From contig CP129487.1 in the NCBI GenBank assembly GCA_030584025.1, positions 2,926,001 through 2,990,000 on the forward strand: a stretch of 64,000 bases of DNA, given 5' to 3'. The position numbers were made by a program, and so were the translations under genes. Positions within the stretch are counted from its first letter, which is position 1. Every line of letters starts with the position of its first letter. The stretch comes from Cyclobacteriaceae bacterium (GTDB lineage Bacteria > Bacteroidota > Bacteroidia > Cytophagales > Cyclobacteriaceae). Below, in pieces: positions 53,401 through 64,000 of the stretch. The notes beneath the pieces were generated by a model. That model searched no databases and was not told the origin of the DNA. It worked only from the letters and a program-made list of their open reading frames with translations.

Positions 53401-53556
53401 GCGCCAACGGAGCAAATGGTAGCTTTCAAAAACGAAATCACAGCCGAAATTGACAAACACCTGAACAGCCTGAAGAAAATCTTTGATGAAGAAATCCCGG
53501 CCTTCAATAACCTGGTAAAACAAAGGAATATTGATGCCGTGGTGCTGAAAGAATAG
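50416..53556 (+). CDS. BNR/sortilin-like propeller protein, exported
   Basis: A 1046-aa protein. Signal peptide MKKLYLIALCLFLVWMPTWA, then many Asp-box (BNR) repeats of the form S-x-D-x-G-x-T-W: TTDAGNSWENIS, SVDAGKTWTAI, SIDGGKTWKRT, STDGGETWTNI, SDDAGETWRKM, SKDYGKTWTKI, SFDDGASWKPF. These form one or two VPS10/sialidase-type propellers at about 35-740. The C-terminal about 250 residues contain a beta domain and a coiled coil (ETHNAIKKIRQAREQINRA). Members are annotated as glycosyl hydrolases or sortilin-like, but catalysis is unproven. Confidence 0.87.
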   Translation: MKKLYLIALCLFLVWMPTWAQRKGATSTAKTTVSYDEKLYNGIEWRSIGPYRGGRSAAVTGVSGKPNLFYFGATGGGVWRTTDAGNSWENISDGFFGGSIGAVAVSEWDNNVIYVGGGEKTVRGNVSYGYGMWKSVDAGKTWTAIGLKDSRHIPRIRIHPKNPDIVYAAVLGDLFKSSDERGVYKSIDGGKTWKRTLFANADAGAIDLCFDPNNPRIMYASTWRIRRTPYSLESGGDGSAMWKSTDGGETWTNITSNQGLPKGVWGIVGISVSPVNSNRVYAIIENENGGVYRSDDAGETWRKMNDNRNLRQRAWYYTRIYADTKDEDIVYVLNVSYHKSKDGGRTFESANAPHGDHHDLWIAPEDNQRMIMADDGGAQVTFDGGENWSTYHNQPTAQFYRVTTDNVFPYRIYGAQQDNSTVRIYHRTDGFAITEQDWETTAGSESGHLAPDPSDPDVVYGGNYGGLLEMQNHRTGESRAVNVWPNNPMGHGAEDMKYRFQWNFPIFFSPHNPKKLYTTSNHVHVSLNGGQSWETISPDLTRNDKTKLGPSGGPITKDNTSVEYYCTIFAAGESPYEKDFIVTGSDDGLVYATTDGGKEWKNITPQGMPEFMMFNSVEFDPHTKGGIYVAGTRYKLGDYRPYLYKSKDYGKTWTKITDGIDAGHFTRVLRADPKRKGLLYAGTESGMYISFDDGASWKPFQLNLPIVPITDLTIKNDNLIAATQGRSFWLIDDLTPLHQLSDQVAASDSYLFKPMPSYRMGPAFSFGRASRTAGQNHPGGVMVHYYLKDTAKAEVSLEFLQPDGKLIKKYSTKPNPKDKVEKLSLKQPGMNKFNWNMRYPEADRFDGLILWASSLNGPRALPGTYKVRLTVNGKAQETEFEILKDPRSDATDADMKAQFEFAQDVLAKVSETHNAIKKIRQAREQINRAIDPIKDQKEAMKDVLDKAKSIQDQMKTIEETLYQTKNRSGQDPLNFPIRLNNKLAHLNSLASSGNFAPTEQMVAFKNEITAEIDKHLNSLKKIFDEEIPAFNNLVKQRNIDAVVLKE

Positions 53557-53577
53557 CATGCCAACGGGTGAACTTTT

Positions 53578-53612
53578 AAAGGCCATTTCTTAACGGATTT
53601 GGCCTTTTTTAT
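53578..53612 (+). terminator. Rho-independent terminator after BNR protein gene
   Basis: AAAGGCC (53578-53584) pairs with GGCCTTT (53601-53607), followed by a T-run (TTTTTTATTT). It lies 22 bases after the stop codon at 53556. Confidence 0.75.
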
Positions 53613-53672
53613 TTCAACAACATTTTGCACACATCCTCAAATTCCACAGGTTTTTTCTAATTTACTTCTGAA

Positions 53673-56600
53673 ATGAAGGTGAGTATCTCTCGGATTTTGC
53701 TGGCCTGTGTGCTGATTATGTCTGCCAATGTGCAGGCACAAGAAAGGCTCAATACATTTCCGCCATCAAAGCCACTTTCACAAAGTTCTATTGACCAATG
53801 GACGGGTGACGATGGGCTCATCTCCAATAACCTGACAAGCGTGGTTCAGGGTAATCATGGCTTTCTTTGGATTACCGCATACAATGGTCTGCTACGCTTT
53901 GATGGGCACCACTTTGAATTATTCGATCGTGACAACACTCCCTTTCTGCAGTCAGATGCTTTTTATCAAACCTATAAAGAAGGAGATAAACTCTGGCTGG
54001 CCACTCAGGGCAGCGGCATTGTAGTTTATGAAAAAAATACACTGAAACCCTATCAACCCAAAGGGGGCACATTACCAAGCTCAATTCGATGCCTGTTGGT
54101 CACCGACAGTACCATGTATGTCGGATCAAACAATAATGGCCTGTTCATTTTAAGAAATGAAATTGTTGAAAAACCAGATTTCGATCCGATAAGCAACACC
54201 AGCATTATGGCCCTCGCAATAGATACTCATGGCTCAATATGGGTTGGAACCAATGGTAATGGTGTTGTTAAAATTAAAAATGGCGTATTCACCCACTACA
54301 CAACCAAAAACGGACTTGCCGGAAATGTAATCAATGCTCTATATGCAACTTCCGATGGGCGCATCTTGATAGGCTCAACTAACGGGCTGGATGTGTTGGA
54401 GAATGATCGCATTACAAGTGTCGCATTATTACAAAACATTCAGGTCAACGCTCTTACCATGGATAGCTACGGCTCAGTATGGGCAGCCACAGAACGCGGC
54501 CTGGCAAGAATAAATGAAGCTGTCGGAACGGAAGAACTGTTTACGAAAACACAAGGATTGCCAACACTTGAACTTACTTCACTTACGTTTGATAAAGAAG
54601 GCAGTCTTTGGCTCACAACGAGTAAAGCCGGATTGCTGCGATTGAAAGATACCGGTATCGTAACCTATTCAGAAGCTAACGGCCTTTCGCTCGACCTGGT
54701 AAACACCATCGCAGAGGGAAATAAAGGAGAACTATACATTGGCACAGATGGTGGAGGCATTGATGTCTTCATCAATGGTAAATTCGCAAAGCTTGACCTT
54801 AAACATTCGCTAAACAATATTGGTATTCGGGATATCTGCGTTGATAAAGATATTCTTTGGATTGGTTCATACAGCGGGCTGCTTCGAAAGCAAGGTGATC
54901 AAGAAATCCTGTATAACATTGCATCAGGTTTACCCGCTCAGGACATCCGAAGGATATTAAAAGATAAAAATGGAGATTTATGGCTGGCCACACGTGCGGG
55001 AGGCGCCATTGTATTTTCAAATGGAAAAGTAAAAACCAGCTACAACAAAGAAAATGGATTGGGTGCCAATTATATTCTTTCCATTGAACAAGATCAAAAC
55101 GGAACAATCTACCTCGGCACCAATGGTGGCGGATTAGCGTTGGTAGACACGAATGGAAACCTGGCAACGCATCACATTACCGATGATGATTCCGGTGTAT
55201 TGATTTTTAATATCCACATTGACAAACAGGGCAACATTTGGCTGGTGGCTAATACCGGCATATTTCATTTCGATGGCAATCATTTTATTCAGCTTGGCCT
55301 TGAACATCAGGTTAAAGGCGAAAGCTACTTCGATTGGGTAGAAGATAATGCTGGAAATGTATGGATAACCACTAACAAAGGGATACTTCGCATTCGAAAA
55401 GATGAAGCCATTAACTACATCCGAAACAAAAATAATCCAATAAAAACCCGGCTTTACAACAACTACGATGGCATGAAAAATAAAGAATGCACCGGGGCAA
55501 CACGTGCTACGCTGGCTTCCTCCGGTGAAGTGTGGATTCCTACAATTGGTGGTGCCTCAGTAATTCATCCTGATCGAATAATTGAAAACCCTATTATTCC
55601 TCCGGTTTACATTACCCGCTTGATTACGGATGAGCAAACGTTTCAGAAAAGTGAACAAACAGAAATCAAGTCTGACAACATCCGGTACACCTTTCAATTT
55701 ACCAGCCTTAGTTTGGTTGCCCCCGGGCAAAATCATTTTAAATTCATGCTGGAGGGCTTTGATAAACAATGGATTGATGGCGGACTGGAACGCGAAACTT
55801 CTTATACAAATCTGCCCCCAGGTGAGTATACGTTTAAAGTCATAGCCTCAAATAATGATGAACTTTGGAATACACAAGGGGCCGAATTAAGATTTCATGT
55901 AAAGCCTTTCTTCTATGAAACAAAATGGTTCTATTTTTTACTTACCTTACTTGTAGCCGGTTCACTTTTTGGCATATACAAATGGAGGATAGCCGATATT
56001 GAAAAGCGAAACCGTGAGCTAAAAAAGGTAAATAGTGAATTGGATAAATTTGTCTATAGCGCTTCACATGATTTACGCGCCCCCCTGGCATCAGTACTTG
56101 GCCTTGTCAATGTTGCCCGGTTAAGCGATGGTAAGGATATACCACTCTACCTTGATCTTATTGAAAAGAGTATTCAACGATTAGATGGATTTATACGCGA
56201 CATTATTGACTTCTCACGGAACGCCCGTATGGAAATTATCCGGGAAGAAATTTCATTTAATACCCTGATTCACGAAGTGCTGGATGATCTCCGTTACCTG
56301 GATGAAAAAAACCGAATACTAAGAATGGTTACCGTAAACGGTCACGGAGTTTTCCATTCAGACAGCCGAAGGTTAAAAATCATTCTGGCTAACCTTATTT
56401 CCAACGCAATCAAATATCATAACGTCCGAAAAGAAAACCCTTTTATCGAGGTAAAAGTTGATTATGACGACCACCTGGCAACCATTAGGGTAATTGATAA
56501 TGGATCTGGGATTGCCGAGCAGCACATGCTAAACATTTTCAAGATGTTCTATCGTGCTAATGAAACTATCAAGGGATCAGGCCTTGGATTGTACATTGTA

Positions 56601-56711
56601 AACGAAACAGTTGAAAAGCTAGGTGGCGAGATCAGTGTTTCATCAAAACTTGATGAAGGAACTACATTTACCGTTAGCCTGCCAGCAATCGGAAAACTGA
56701 ATACCAATTAA
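53673..56711 (+). CDS. Propeller-Y_Y_Y sensor histidine kinase
   Basis: A 1012-aa protein. Signal peptide, then a large two-component-regulator propeller (about 14 Reg_prop blades such as GFLWITAYNGLLRFDGHHFE, GSVWAATERGLARINEA, GDLWLATRAGGAIVFSNG) at about 45-650. A Y_Y_Y domain (KWIDGGLERETSYTNLPPGE) lies at about 675-745, a TM helix at 752-771, HisKA with YSASHDLRAPLASVLGLVN (His 799), and HATPase (LISNAIKYHNV, GSGLGLYIV). It lacks the receiver and AraC output domains of full hybrid kinases. These sensors typically respond to polysaccharides. Overlaps the convergent gene by 4 bases. Confidence 0.93.
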   Translation: MKVSISRILLACVLIMSANVQAQERLNTFPPSKPLSQSSIDQWTGDDGLISNNLTSVVQGNHGFLWITAYNGLLRFDGHHFELFDRDNTPFLQSDAFYQTYKEGDKLWLATQGSGIVVYEKNTLKPYQPKGGTLPSSIRCLLVTDSTMYVGSNNNGLFILRNEIVEKPDFDPISNTSIMALAIDTHGSIWVGTNGNGVVKIKNGVFTHYTTKNGLAGNVINALYATSDGRILIGSTNGLDVLENDRITSVALLQNIQVNALTMDSYGSVWAATERGLARINEAVGTEELFTKTQGLPTLELTSLTFDKEGSLWLTTSKAGLLRLKDTGIVTYSEANGLSLDLVNTIAEGNKGELYIGTDGGGIDVFINGKFAKLDLKHSLNNIGIRDICVDKDILWIGSYSGLLRKQGDQEILYNIASGLPAQDIRRILKDKNGDLWLATRAGGAIVFSNGKVKTSYNKENGLGANYILSIEQDQNGTIYLGTNGGGLALVDTNGNLATHHITDDDSGVLIFNIHIDKQGNIWLVANTGIFHFDGNHFIQLGLEHQVKGESYFDWVEDNAGNVWITTNKGILRIRKDEAINYIRNKNNPIKTRLYNNYDGMKNKECTGATRATLASSGEVWIPTIGGASVIHPDRIIENPIIPPVYITRLITDEQTFQKSEQTEIKSDNIRYTFQFTSLSLVAPGQNHFKFMLEGFDKQWIDGGLERETSYTNLPPGEYTFKVIASNNDELWNTQGAELRFHVKPFFYETKWFYFLLTLLVAGSLFGIYKWRIADIEKRNRELKKVNSELDKFVYSASHDLRAPLASVLGLVNVARLSDGKDIPLYLDLIEKSIQRLDGFIRDIIDFSRNARMEIIREEISFNTLIHEVLDDLRYLDEKNRILRMVTVNGHGVFHSDSRRLKIILANLISNAIKYHNVRKENPFIEVKVDYDDHLATIRVIDNGSGIAEQHMLNIFKMFYRANETIKGSGLGLYIVNETVEKLGGEISVSSKLDEGTTFTVSLPAIGKLNTN

Positions 56712-56884
56712 AGCTTAATTATACCGCGACTAATCGCATACCAGGCAAGCGAACCAACAATTGGTAAAAAAATAATAACTACTGTCCATAGCAGCCTTTT
56801 CTCCACGCTGGACTCCCTTTTCCATACATCAATTATTGCCAAAATGGCAATAACGATGATTAACAGTCCTAATATCCTTACCAT
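56708..56884 (-). CDS. PLDc_N-domain small membrane protein (58 aa)
   Basis: Two TM helices separated by a charged loop (VWKRESSVEKRLLWT) and ending in the signature IIFLPIVGSLAWY. This matches the phospholipase D N-terminal (PLDc_N) domain that also occurs as free small proteins. ATG 56884 is preferred to the earlier TTG. Its stop overlaps that of the propeller kinase. Role unknown. Confidence 0.75.
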   Translation of the reverse strand: MVRILGLLIIVIAILAIIDVWKRESSVEKRLLWTVVIIFLPIVGSLAWYAISRGIIKL

Positions 56885-56895
56885 AAAGTACAAGT

Positions 56896-57846
56896 TTAGT
56901 TTGACTCCAGTATTTTAAACAATTCATCAAGATTAGGCGTAATGATAATTTCAGTCCGCCTGTTTTTCTGTTTATTCTGAGGGGTGTCGTTTGCTGCCAG
57001 GGGAATATACTCACCCCTACCAGAAGCGGTGATTTGCTTGGGAGAAACACCAGCCTTGGTTAAAATTTTTGTAATGGCTGTGGCGCGCATCACACTAAGA
57101 TCCCAGTTATCCTGCATGTATTGCGATTTTCTGGAGATCGGCACGTTGTCTGTGTGCCCTTCAATCAAAATGTTAATATCTTTTTGATCTTTAATGGCTT
57201 TGGCTAATTGCTGCAAAGCTGTTATTCCTTTACTGTCCACATCAGTACTACCGGAAGCAAAAAGAAGTTGCTCCGCCAACGAAACATATACCTTACCATT
57301 TTTAACATTTACTGTTAGATCATTCTCTTTAAAATTTAACAAGGCATTCGAAATTTTATTTTTAAGATCGTTCACAGCCTTATCCTTGGCTGCCAATACA
57401 CTCTCCAACTCTTGAACCTTCTTTTCACGTTCAGTCAGGCTTACATTAAGAGAATCGTTCATTCTACGTGTACGATCAAGGTTTGCCTGAATAGCCAATA
57501 ATTGCTCCTGCTGCTGCGCCAAATCACGATTAAGCTTACCACTACTGGTGAGTAAATTTTTATAATAAGCATTGAGCTGGGTATATTCCTTATCTAGGTC
57601 ATTCAAACGGGCTTCACGCGCACGAAGGGTTTCCGCCATTGAAGTGGTGTCAGCTGAAAGCTTCTTTACACGCTCATCTAGTTGCTGCAAAGATTCATTA
57701 GCTTTTTCAAGCTGACCTTCCTTGTCAGCTAAATCTGCTTCCAGTCTTACTTTTTGCGCAAGAATATCATCGTATTTCTTCTTGGTAACCACACAAGAAG
57801 AAAAGAGGATAAGAATTAAAAATGCAGTTGTAGATCGTAAGCTCAT
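56896..57846 (-). CDS. OmpA-family lipoprotein with coiled coil
   Basis: A 316-aa protein with a signal peptide and lipobox (LFSSC, Cys about residue 18). A long coiled coil lies at about 22-170 (KKKYDDILAQKVRLEADLAD, KEGQLEKANESLQQLDERVK). An OmpA/MotB peptidoglycan-binding domain lies at about 185-305 (LLFASGSTDVDSKGITALQQ, ILIEGHTDNVPI, SVMRATAITKIL, GRGEYIPLAAN, NRRTEIIITP). It anchors the outer membrane or a lipid-tethered complex to the wall. Confidence 0.92.
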   Translation of the reverse strand: MSLRSTTAFLILILFSSCVVTKKKYDDILAQKVRLEADLADKEGQLEKANESLQQLDERVKKLSADTTSMAETLRAREARLNDLDKEYTQLNAYYKNLLTSSGKLNRDLAQQQEQLLAIQANLDRTRRMNDSLNVSLTEREKKVQELESVLAAKDKAVNDLKNKISNALLNFKENDLTVNVKNGKVYVSLAEQLLFASGSTDVDSKGITALQQLAKAIKDQKDINILIEGHTDNVPISRKSQYMQDNWDLSVMRATAITKILTKAGVSPKQITASGRGEYIPLAANDTPQNKQKNRRTEIIITPNLDELFKILESN

Positions 57847-57968
57847 CAGTTTAAAAAATTAGTGAAACAAATATCGTACAACCTAACGGAAATAAAAATC
57901 CATCAGCCGTACGCACAATACTAAGTTTAGGCTAAATTCATGTCCTCACAAAATCTAAAAAGTTATAT

Positions 57969-58826
57969 ATGGAAGGAATGCTGAAACCAGGAACGCTGAA
58001 AAACAAAACAGTAATTATTACGGGGGGTGGCACGGGCTTAGGCCGATCGATGGGGAAATATATGCTGGAGTTGGGTGCAAATCTTGTGATTACGAGTCGA
58101 AAGCAAGCTGTATTGGAAAAAACAGCAGAGGAGCTAAAAAACGAAACCGGTGGCAACGTCTTGCCTGTAGCCTGCGACATCCGGAAATATGAGGAAATAG
58201 AAAATGTAATACGTCAAACTGAAGCAACATTTGGACAAATATATGGAGTACTTAATAATGCTGCCGGTAATTTCATCAGCCCTACAGAACGTCTTTCTCA
58301 CCGCGCTTTCGATATTGTAGTAGACATTGTGCTGAAAGGAACATATTATACAACACTGGCTGCAGGTAAAAATTGGATTGCCAAAAAACAGCCAGGCGTA
58401 TTCCTGAATATTGTTACCACCTATGCGTGGACAGGCTCAGGTTATGTGGTTCCATCGGCTTGCGGTAAAGCCGGAGTATTAGCCCTCACAAGATCGTTGG
58501 CTGTTGAATGGGCTAAATACAACATCAGAAGCAACGCGATTGCCCCAGGCCCCTTCCCTACTGAAGGAGCGTGGAGCAGATTGCTGCCGGGTGATTTGGT
58601 AAAAAAATTTAATCCGGCAGATCGTATTCCCCTTAAACGGGTTGGTGAACATCAGGAGTTGGCCAATCTTGCAGCATACCTCATGTCAGATTATTCCGCC
58701 TACATTAATGGAGAGGTGATCACTATTGATGGAGGCGAATGGCTTAGAAATGGTGGTGAATTCAGTCACCTTGAACACATACCTGAACAAATGTGGGATA
58801 TGCTGGAAAAGCAACGGGGCCGATGA
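57969..58826 (+). CDS. SDR oxidoreductase, 2,4-dienoyl-CoA reductase-like
   Basis: A 285-aa Rossmann-fold protein. The NADP-binding motif is TGGGTGLGRSMGKYM, followed by NNAAGNF. The catalytic region reads VVPSACGKAGVLALTRSLA: Ser replaces the usual Tyr of YxxxK, the same substitution seen in mammalian-type 2,4-dienoyl-CoA reductase (DECR), and the downstream NAIAPGPFPTEGAWSRL also matches DECR. The predicted role is reduction of 2,4-dienoyl-CoA during beta-oxidation of unsaturated fatty acids. A conventional Tyr elsewhere in the sequence would be needed for catalysis. Start ATG 57969 or 57978. Confidence 0.83.
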   Translation: MEGMLKPGTLKNKTVIITGGGTGLGRSMGKYMLELGANLVITSRKQAVLEKTAEELKNETGGNVLPVACDIRKYEEIENVIRQTEATFGQIYGVLNNAAGNFISPTERLSHRAFDIVVDIVLKGTYYTTLAAGKNWIAKKQPGVFLNIVTTYAWTGSGYVVPSACGKAGVLALTRSLAVEWAKYNIRSNAIAPGPFPTEGAWSRLLPGDLVKKFNPADRIPLKRVGEHQELANLAAYLMSDYSAYINGEVITIDGGEWLRNGGEFSHLEHIPEQMWDMLEKQRGR

Positions 58827-61478
58827 TTAATTCTGAATGGGCTGTATAGTAAGTTGATCTGCAAATACCGAACAATAGTACACATTGTTTCCGTCCAAAA
58901 ACAACGCAATTGATTCAGCTTCAACAGGAACAGAGGTCAGCAGTTGACCTGCCGCATCGTATAGGTATGCTAAATCCTGAGTAACATCTGCCAACACATA
59001 ATAAACCCGGCCAGAACCAAAATCATAAAACTGAACATCAATGGTATTCTTTCCGACAAAATCATTAATCAAAATTCGCTGACCTTGTTCATTCAACAGT
59101 TCAAATTGCTTTGAATTTTGTCTGGCTATGGCGAAAGATTTCCCAGTGTGTTCAGGTATCAGCGCAAACACATCGTCAACTGCAGTTTTTACAAGCGGCT
59201 CCCGACTAACGATCTTTCCTTCAACATTGAATTTAACTTTTACACCATCTTTCGTCACCACAACAAAATTGGTTGTTGCTACGGTGTTTCCCGGTTCAAG
59301 AAAATATCCCCCTGCAGGTTTGTTTTCCAGATTGAGCGGGAAGCCCTTAATATCCTCACCTCTTCGATTAAAGAGATGAACAATCCCATCTTTTCGAATA
59401 GCAAGGATAAAATCCTTTCCCCGAATGCGGTGGTGTTGCGCAGAAACCAAAAGCGGACCATCAATGGATCGGGGCTTCCAACCATCCAGATTCTTTCCCT
59501 CTTTGTCCAGTAGCCATAATTTGCCCGACTTTTCGGTTAACAGATATCGATACCGTTTGCTGTTATCATAATCAACAACTTGAACAAATTCAATTAATTG
59601 ATTTGGAGCAGCAACAGGGAATGGAGATACGGTGTTACCAAGGCGATCAATAATCTCCAATTTACCATCAGCCATAAAAAACAATTGGAGTTTATTGTTA
59701 CTCAAGAAGTCAACCTGATCAATCCGATCGATAATTTCCCCCTGAAGATTACGCTTCCATAGGCGCTTTCCATCCAACGAGAAATAATGAAGTCCATATA
59801 TTGAATCCTGAACCACAATTTCATTTTTCTTGGTCACGTGGTTCTTAACAAGAAAAGGCCCGTTAATTATACGATGCTCTAAATTTGCTTGGATTCGATT
59901 GGGCTCTTGTTGCGCAATGTTATTCTGATCATCTATTATAAATGAAACATTCGTATAGAAATTATTATTCAACGAACTGAATTGAACTGCAGCAAAACTC
60001 AATGTATTCAACTCTCCTCGTATTGATTTATTCAACACATTTGTCCATCTGGAATTTAGTCGCTTCTGAAGATAACCATACGCACGAGGTGGATTTATAT
60101 AAATACTGTAATTGGACTCAAGTAAAGTAGATTCAAGATGTTGATTAAACAATACAGACTTACCCCAAACTTCTTCGCGATCTATGTCGTCTAAAAATCT
60201 ACGAAGATCTTCAACTTGTTCTGCTAATATTACCGTGTTCTCTATTTGACAATAGTAAGTTCTTTCAAATCCATTTACCAAAGGTTTGAATAGTTTTTGG
60301 GGTAAATTCATCAAATCAATTTCCTTTATTTCATAGGTGGAATATCGCTCGAAATAAAGAGAATCTTCCTTTTCAGTAGCTGCCGCCAGGCGATCAAACG
60401 TATTCAACCATTGTTCGGTATTTGATGCCGAAAGCAAAACAACTTTTGAGAGCTTGTCACCCCGGTCTTCGAAATAACATATTGCCAATTCCTTGCCTAG
60501 ACCCAAATAAAGTTCCTCTGGGTCTATTTCTCCGATTACCCGAATTGAGTCGAGAAAAGCACTATTCTTACTAATCGGCAATCTGTTAAAAAGAATTTTT
60601 CCATCTGTTACTCCGAAACTCGTTACAGCCAATGCACGCATTGACGTATATCTCTTTAAAGAATAAGGCACAGGGGATTGATCATAAAAATAATATAGCA
60701 ATTGATCCGTATTAGCTCTGTCTGCGGAGCTAAAGCCATTTAAAATGATATTATTTGAATTAATTTTTACATCGAGTAAAGAGGCCTGGCCCGAATTTGA
60801 AATCTTTCCCTCTTGCAAAAAGGTTATTAACCACTGCGAAAATCCATTAAGATTTACATAAAGGTTACCCGCATCATGCTTAACATTCGGAAATTGCTGA
60901 ACTCCGGACAGCGTTGTACCAAAATTTCTCTTTACTCCCGACTTATAGGTTCGGATGATATCTTCAACCAAAAACGGAGTAAAACTACCTACCCAAATTC
61001 CCTCGAAAGCCGTCCATGAAAATACACGCTCCCCAATTCTTACTTCATTAATTTGTATTCCATTGAGTTCGCGCTGTGAAACTTTAGAACCTTTCTCTCC
61101 AAGAGAGAGCAAAAAAGCTTCAACACCCTTAGCTTTATTATCAGGTAAGTAATAAACAAAATCGAAATCATCCTTTTTGGTGATGTGAAGGGATACCAAT
61201 AACTTATCTGCTGACTTTACTATAACCTCCCACAATTGCCTGGCATCCCCGTCAGCTGTTGAACCAATAATAACTTTCTGAACCGCTGACCAAATTGCAA
61301 TTTGTTGGATTTGACTTTGACACTCTTTACAATCACCAACCTCGTAGACCAAGACTGTTTGCTCAGCAATTACATCCCAAATGGTTGTAGTACGCGTCTC
61401 AAAATAACCCTTATACAAAAGGAATGCTGCTATCGTAAGGATAATCAGCAGCGTCAAAACCAGTGGAGTTCTTTTCAC
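58827..61478 (-). CDS. Large exported protein of unknown function with C-terminal propeller-like region
   Basis: An 883-aa protein with an N-terminal signal anchor (LVLTLLIILTIAAFLLYKGY) after MKRTP. The first about 500 residues are mixed alpha/beta, with a CKECQ pair near residue 50. The C-terminal about 350 residues have repeated strand patterns (YGLHYFSLDGKRLWKRNLQG, IVHLFNRRGEDIKGFPLNL, FELLNEQGQRILINDFV), suggesting a beta-propeller. No named family is recognised; related exported proteins are common in Cytophagales. Stop is immediately after the convergent SDR gene. Confidence 0.65.
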   Translation of the reverse strand: MKRTPLVLTLLIILTIAAFLLYKGYFETRTTTIWDVIAEQTVLVYEVGDCKECQSQIQQIAIWSAVQKVIIGSTADGDARQLWEVIVKSADKLLVSLHITKKDDFDFVYYLPDNKAKGVEAFLLSLGEKGSKVSQRELNGIQINEVRIGERVFSWTAFEGIWVGSFTPFLVEDIIRTYKSGVKRNFGTTLSGVQQFPNVKHDAGNLYVNLNGFSQWLITFLQEGKISNSGQASLLDVKINSNNIILNGFSSADRANTDQLLYYFYDQSPVPYSLKRYTSMRALAVTSFGVTDGKILFNRLPISKNSAFLDSIRVIGEIDPEELYLGLGKELAICYFEDRGDKLSKVVLLSASNTEQWLNTFDRLAAATEKEDSLYFERYSTYEIKEIDLMNLPQKLFKPLVNGFERTYYCQIENTVILAEQVEDLRRFLDDIDREEVWGKSVLFNQHLESTLLESNYSIYINPPRAYGYLQKRLNSRWTNVLNKSIRGELNTLSFAAVQFSSLNNNFYTNVSFIIDDQNNIAQQEPNRIQANLEHRIINGPFLVKNHVTKKNEIVVQDSIYGLHYFSLDGKRLWKRNLQGEIIDRIDQVDFLSNNKLQLFFMADGKLEIIDRLGNTVSPFPVAAPNQLIEFVQVVDYDNSKRYRYLLTEKSGKLWLLDKEGKNLDGWKPRSIDGPLLVSAQHHRIRGKDFILAIRKDGIVHLFNRRGEDIKGFPLNLENKPAGGYFLEPGNTVATTNFVVVTKDGVKVKFNVEGKIVSREPLVKTAVDDVFALIPEHTGKSFAIARQNSKQFELLNEQGQRILINDFVGKNTIDVQFYDFGSGRVYYVLADVTQDLAYLYDAAGQLLTSVPVEAESIALFLDGNNVYYCSVFADQLTIQPIQN

Positions 61479-61570
61479 TAGTAGATTTTGAATTTCTAAT
61501 TAGTCTTCAACTTACCCACAATTGGTGTAAAAATCTACTTTCTAGAAAAAGTACAGACTTTTACCCAACA

Positions 61571-61600
61571 AAAAAGCCTCACATTTCTGTGAGGCTTTTG
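61571..61600 (-). terminator. rRNA operon terminator
   Basis: Inverted repeat AAAAGCCTCAC / GTGAGGCTTTT with a 6-nt loop. On the minus strand it is followed by a T-run (TTTTTTG) and lies about 10 bases beyond the 5S 3' end, so it should end the rrn transcript. Confidence 0.85.
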
Positions 61601-61610
61601 AATAAAAAAT

Positions 61611-61718
61611 AGGCAACGACTTACTCTCCCACGTTTTACCGTAGTACCATCAGCGCTGGTGGGCTTAACTGCTCTGTTCGGAATGGGAAGAGGTGATCCC
61701 CACCGCTATAGTCACCTT
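61611..61718 (-). rRNA. rrf: 5S ribosomal RNA
   Basis: The minus strand reads AGGTGACTATAGCGGTGGGG at its 5' end, contains GATCACCTCTTCCCATTCCG and GAACAGAGCAGTTAAGCCC, and ends AGTCGTTGCCT. This is the conserved Bacteroidota 5S sequence at about 108 nt. The ends pair to form the terminal helix. It is downstream of 23S and before the terminator. Confidence 0.93.
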
Positions 61719-61884
61719 AAGACCTTCAGTGATTTTCATTGAGGTTTGACCCCCAACGTCCCGATTGCTCGGGATCACCTTTAAGATTGGTGAAGCGTGG
61801 CTGCTCCAATATCTTTGACCACCGGAAGAGGTAGATGTTTTCAATGTATGTACCGTAAAGGTTAAACCACGAACATAGGGCTTG
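61719..61884. other. 23S-5S spacer with REP-like hairpin
   Basis: About 166 bp with no tRNA. It contains TCCCGA-TTGC-TCGGGA (61759-61774), a perfect hairpin whose core is repeated in the 23S gene at 63023-63045. Confidence 0.7.

Positions 61885-64000
<2,116 letters not shown>

Overview
The window looks like a Bacteroidota chromosome, probably a Cytophagales-type gliding bacterium. Supporting features are exported proteins with Bacteroidota-style signal peptides and lipoboxes, a CHU_C gliding-motility C-terminal domain, propeller-type sensor kinases, pyruvate phosphate dikinase, PaaN and a GAT-rich core codon usage. It ends in a minus-strand rRNA operon (5S and the 3' part of 23S). No species-level claim is possible from the sequence alone.

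Region 1 (1-29143) is the striking part: a dense array of short cassettes separated by 31 imperfect palindromes. I read these as integron attC recombination sites. Each site ends in G|TT plus a few cassette-specific bases. In all 30 complete cassettes those bases are the reverse complement of the first bases of the next site (for example GTTGCCGGC at 640 and GCCGGCAAC at 1283). This is the signature left when circular cassettes with a single attC integrate. One 731-bp cassette occurs twice (5615-6345 and 22856-23586), with identity starting and stopping exactly at the G|TT points. No integrase lies in the window. Site orientation puts any attI/intI end to the left of position 1, so this is either the distal part of a large chromosomal integron or a cluster of attC sites lacking integrase. 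Cassette genes are nearly all on the + strand and about half encode exported proteins or lipoproteins: MCE/MlaD-like, TIMP/netrin-like, TonB C-terminal-like, YD-repeat-like and propeller proteins. Others include an HNH protein, a WG-repeat plus uracil-DNA-glycosylase-like pair, a DUF6584-like protein (duplicated) and a PD-(D/E)XK chimera inside an insertion flanked by 13-bp direct repeats. One 3.2-kb cassette carries four genes (AraC regulator, cyclophilin-like, cupin, dienelactone-hydrolase-like). Two cassettes lack a convincing ORF; one of these folds into a strongly structured RNA candidate.

Region 2 (29144-61480) is ordinary chromosome: paaN, a DUF4197 lipoprotein, an FMN alpha-hydroxy-acid oxidase, cinA, ppdK, a 2-oxoacid dehydrogenase E2, three co-directional genes for repetitive exported or adhesin-like proteins (one with a peptidase S74 intramolecular chaperone, one with CHU_C), a trans-sulfuration PLP enzyme, a TPR sensor kinase, an MFS transporter, a BNR/sortilin-like protein, a propeller-Y_Y_Y-histidine kinase, a PLDc_N mini-protein, an OmpA-family lipoprotein, a 2,4-dienoyl-CoA-reductase-like SDR and a large exported protein of unknown function.

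Region 3 (61571-64000) holds a terminator, 5S rRNA, a spacer and partial 23S rRNA, all on the minus strand. REP-like hairpins built on CCCGATTGCTCGGG occur in the spacer and inside 23S.
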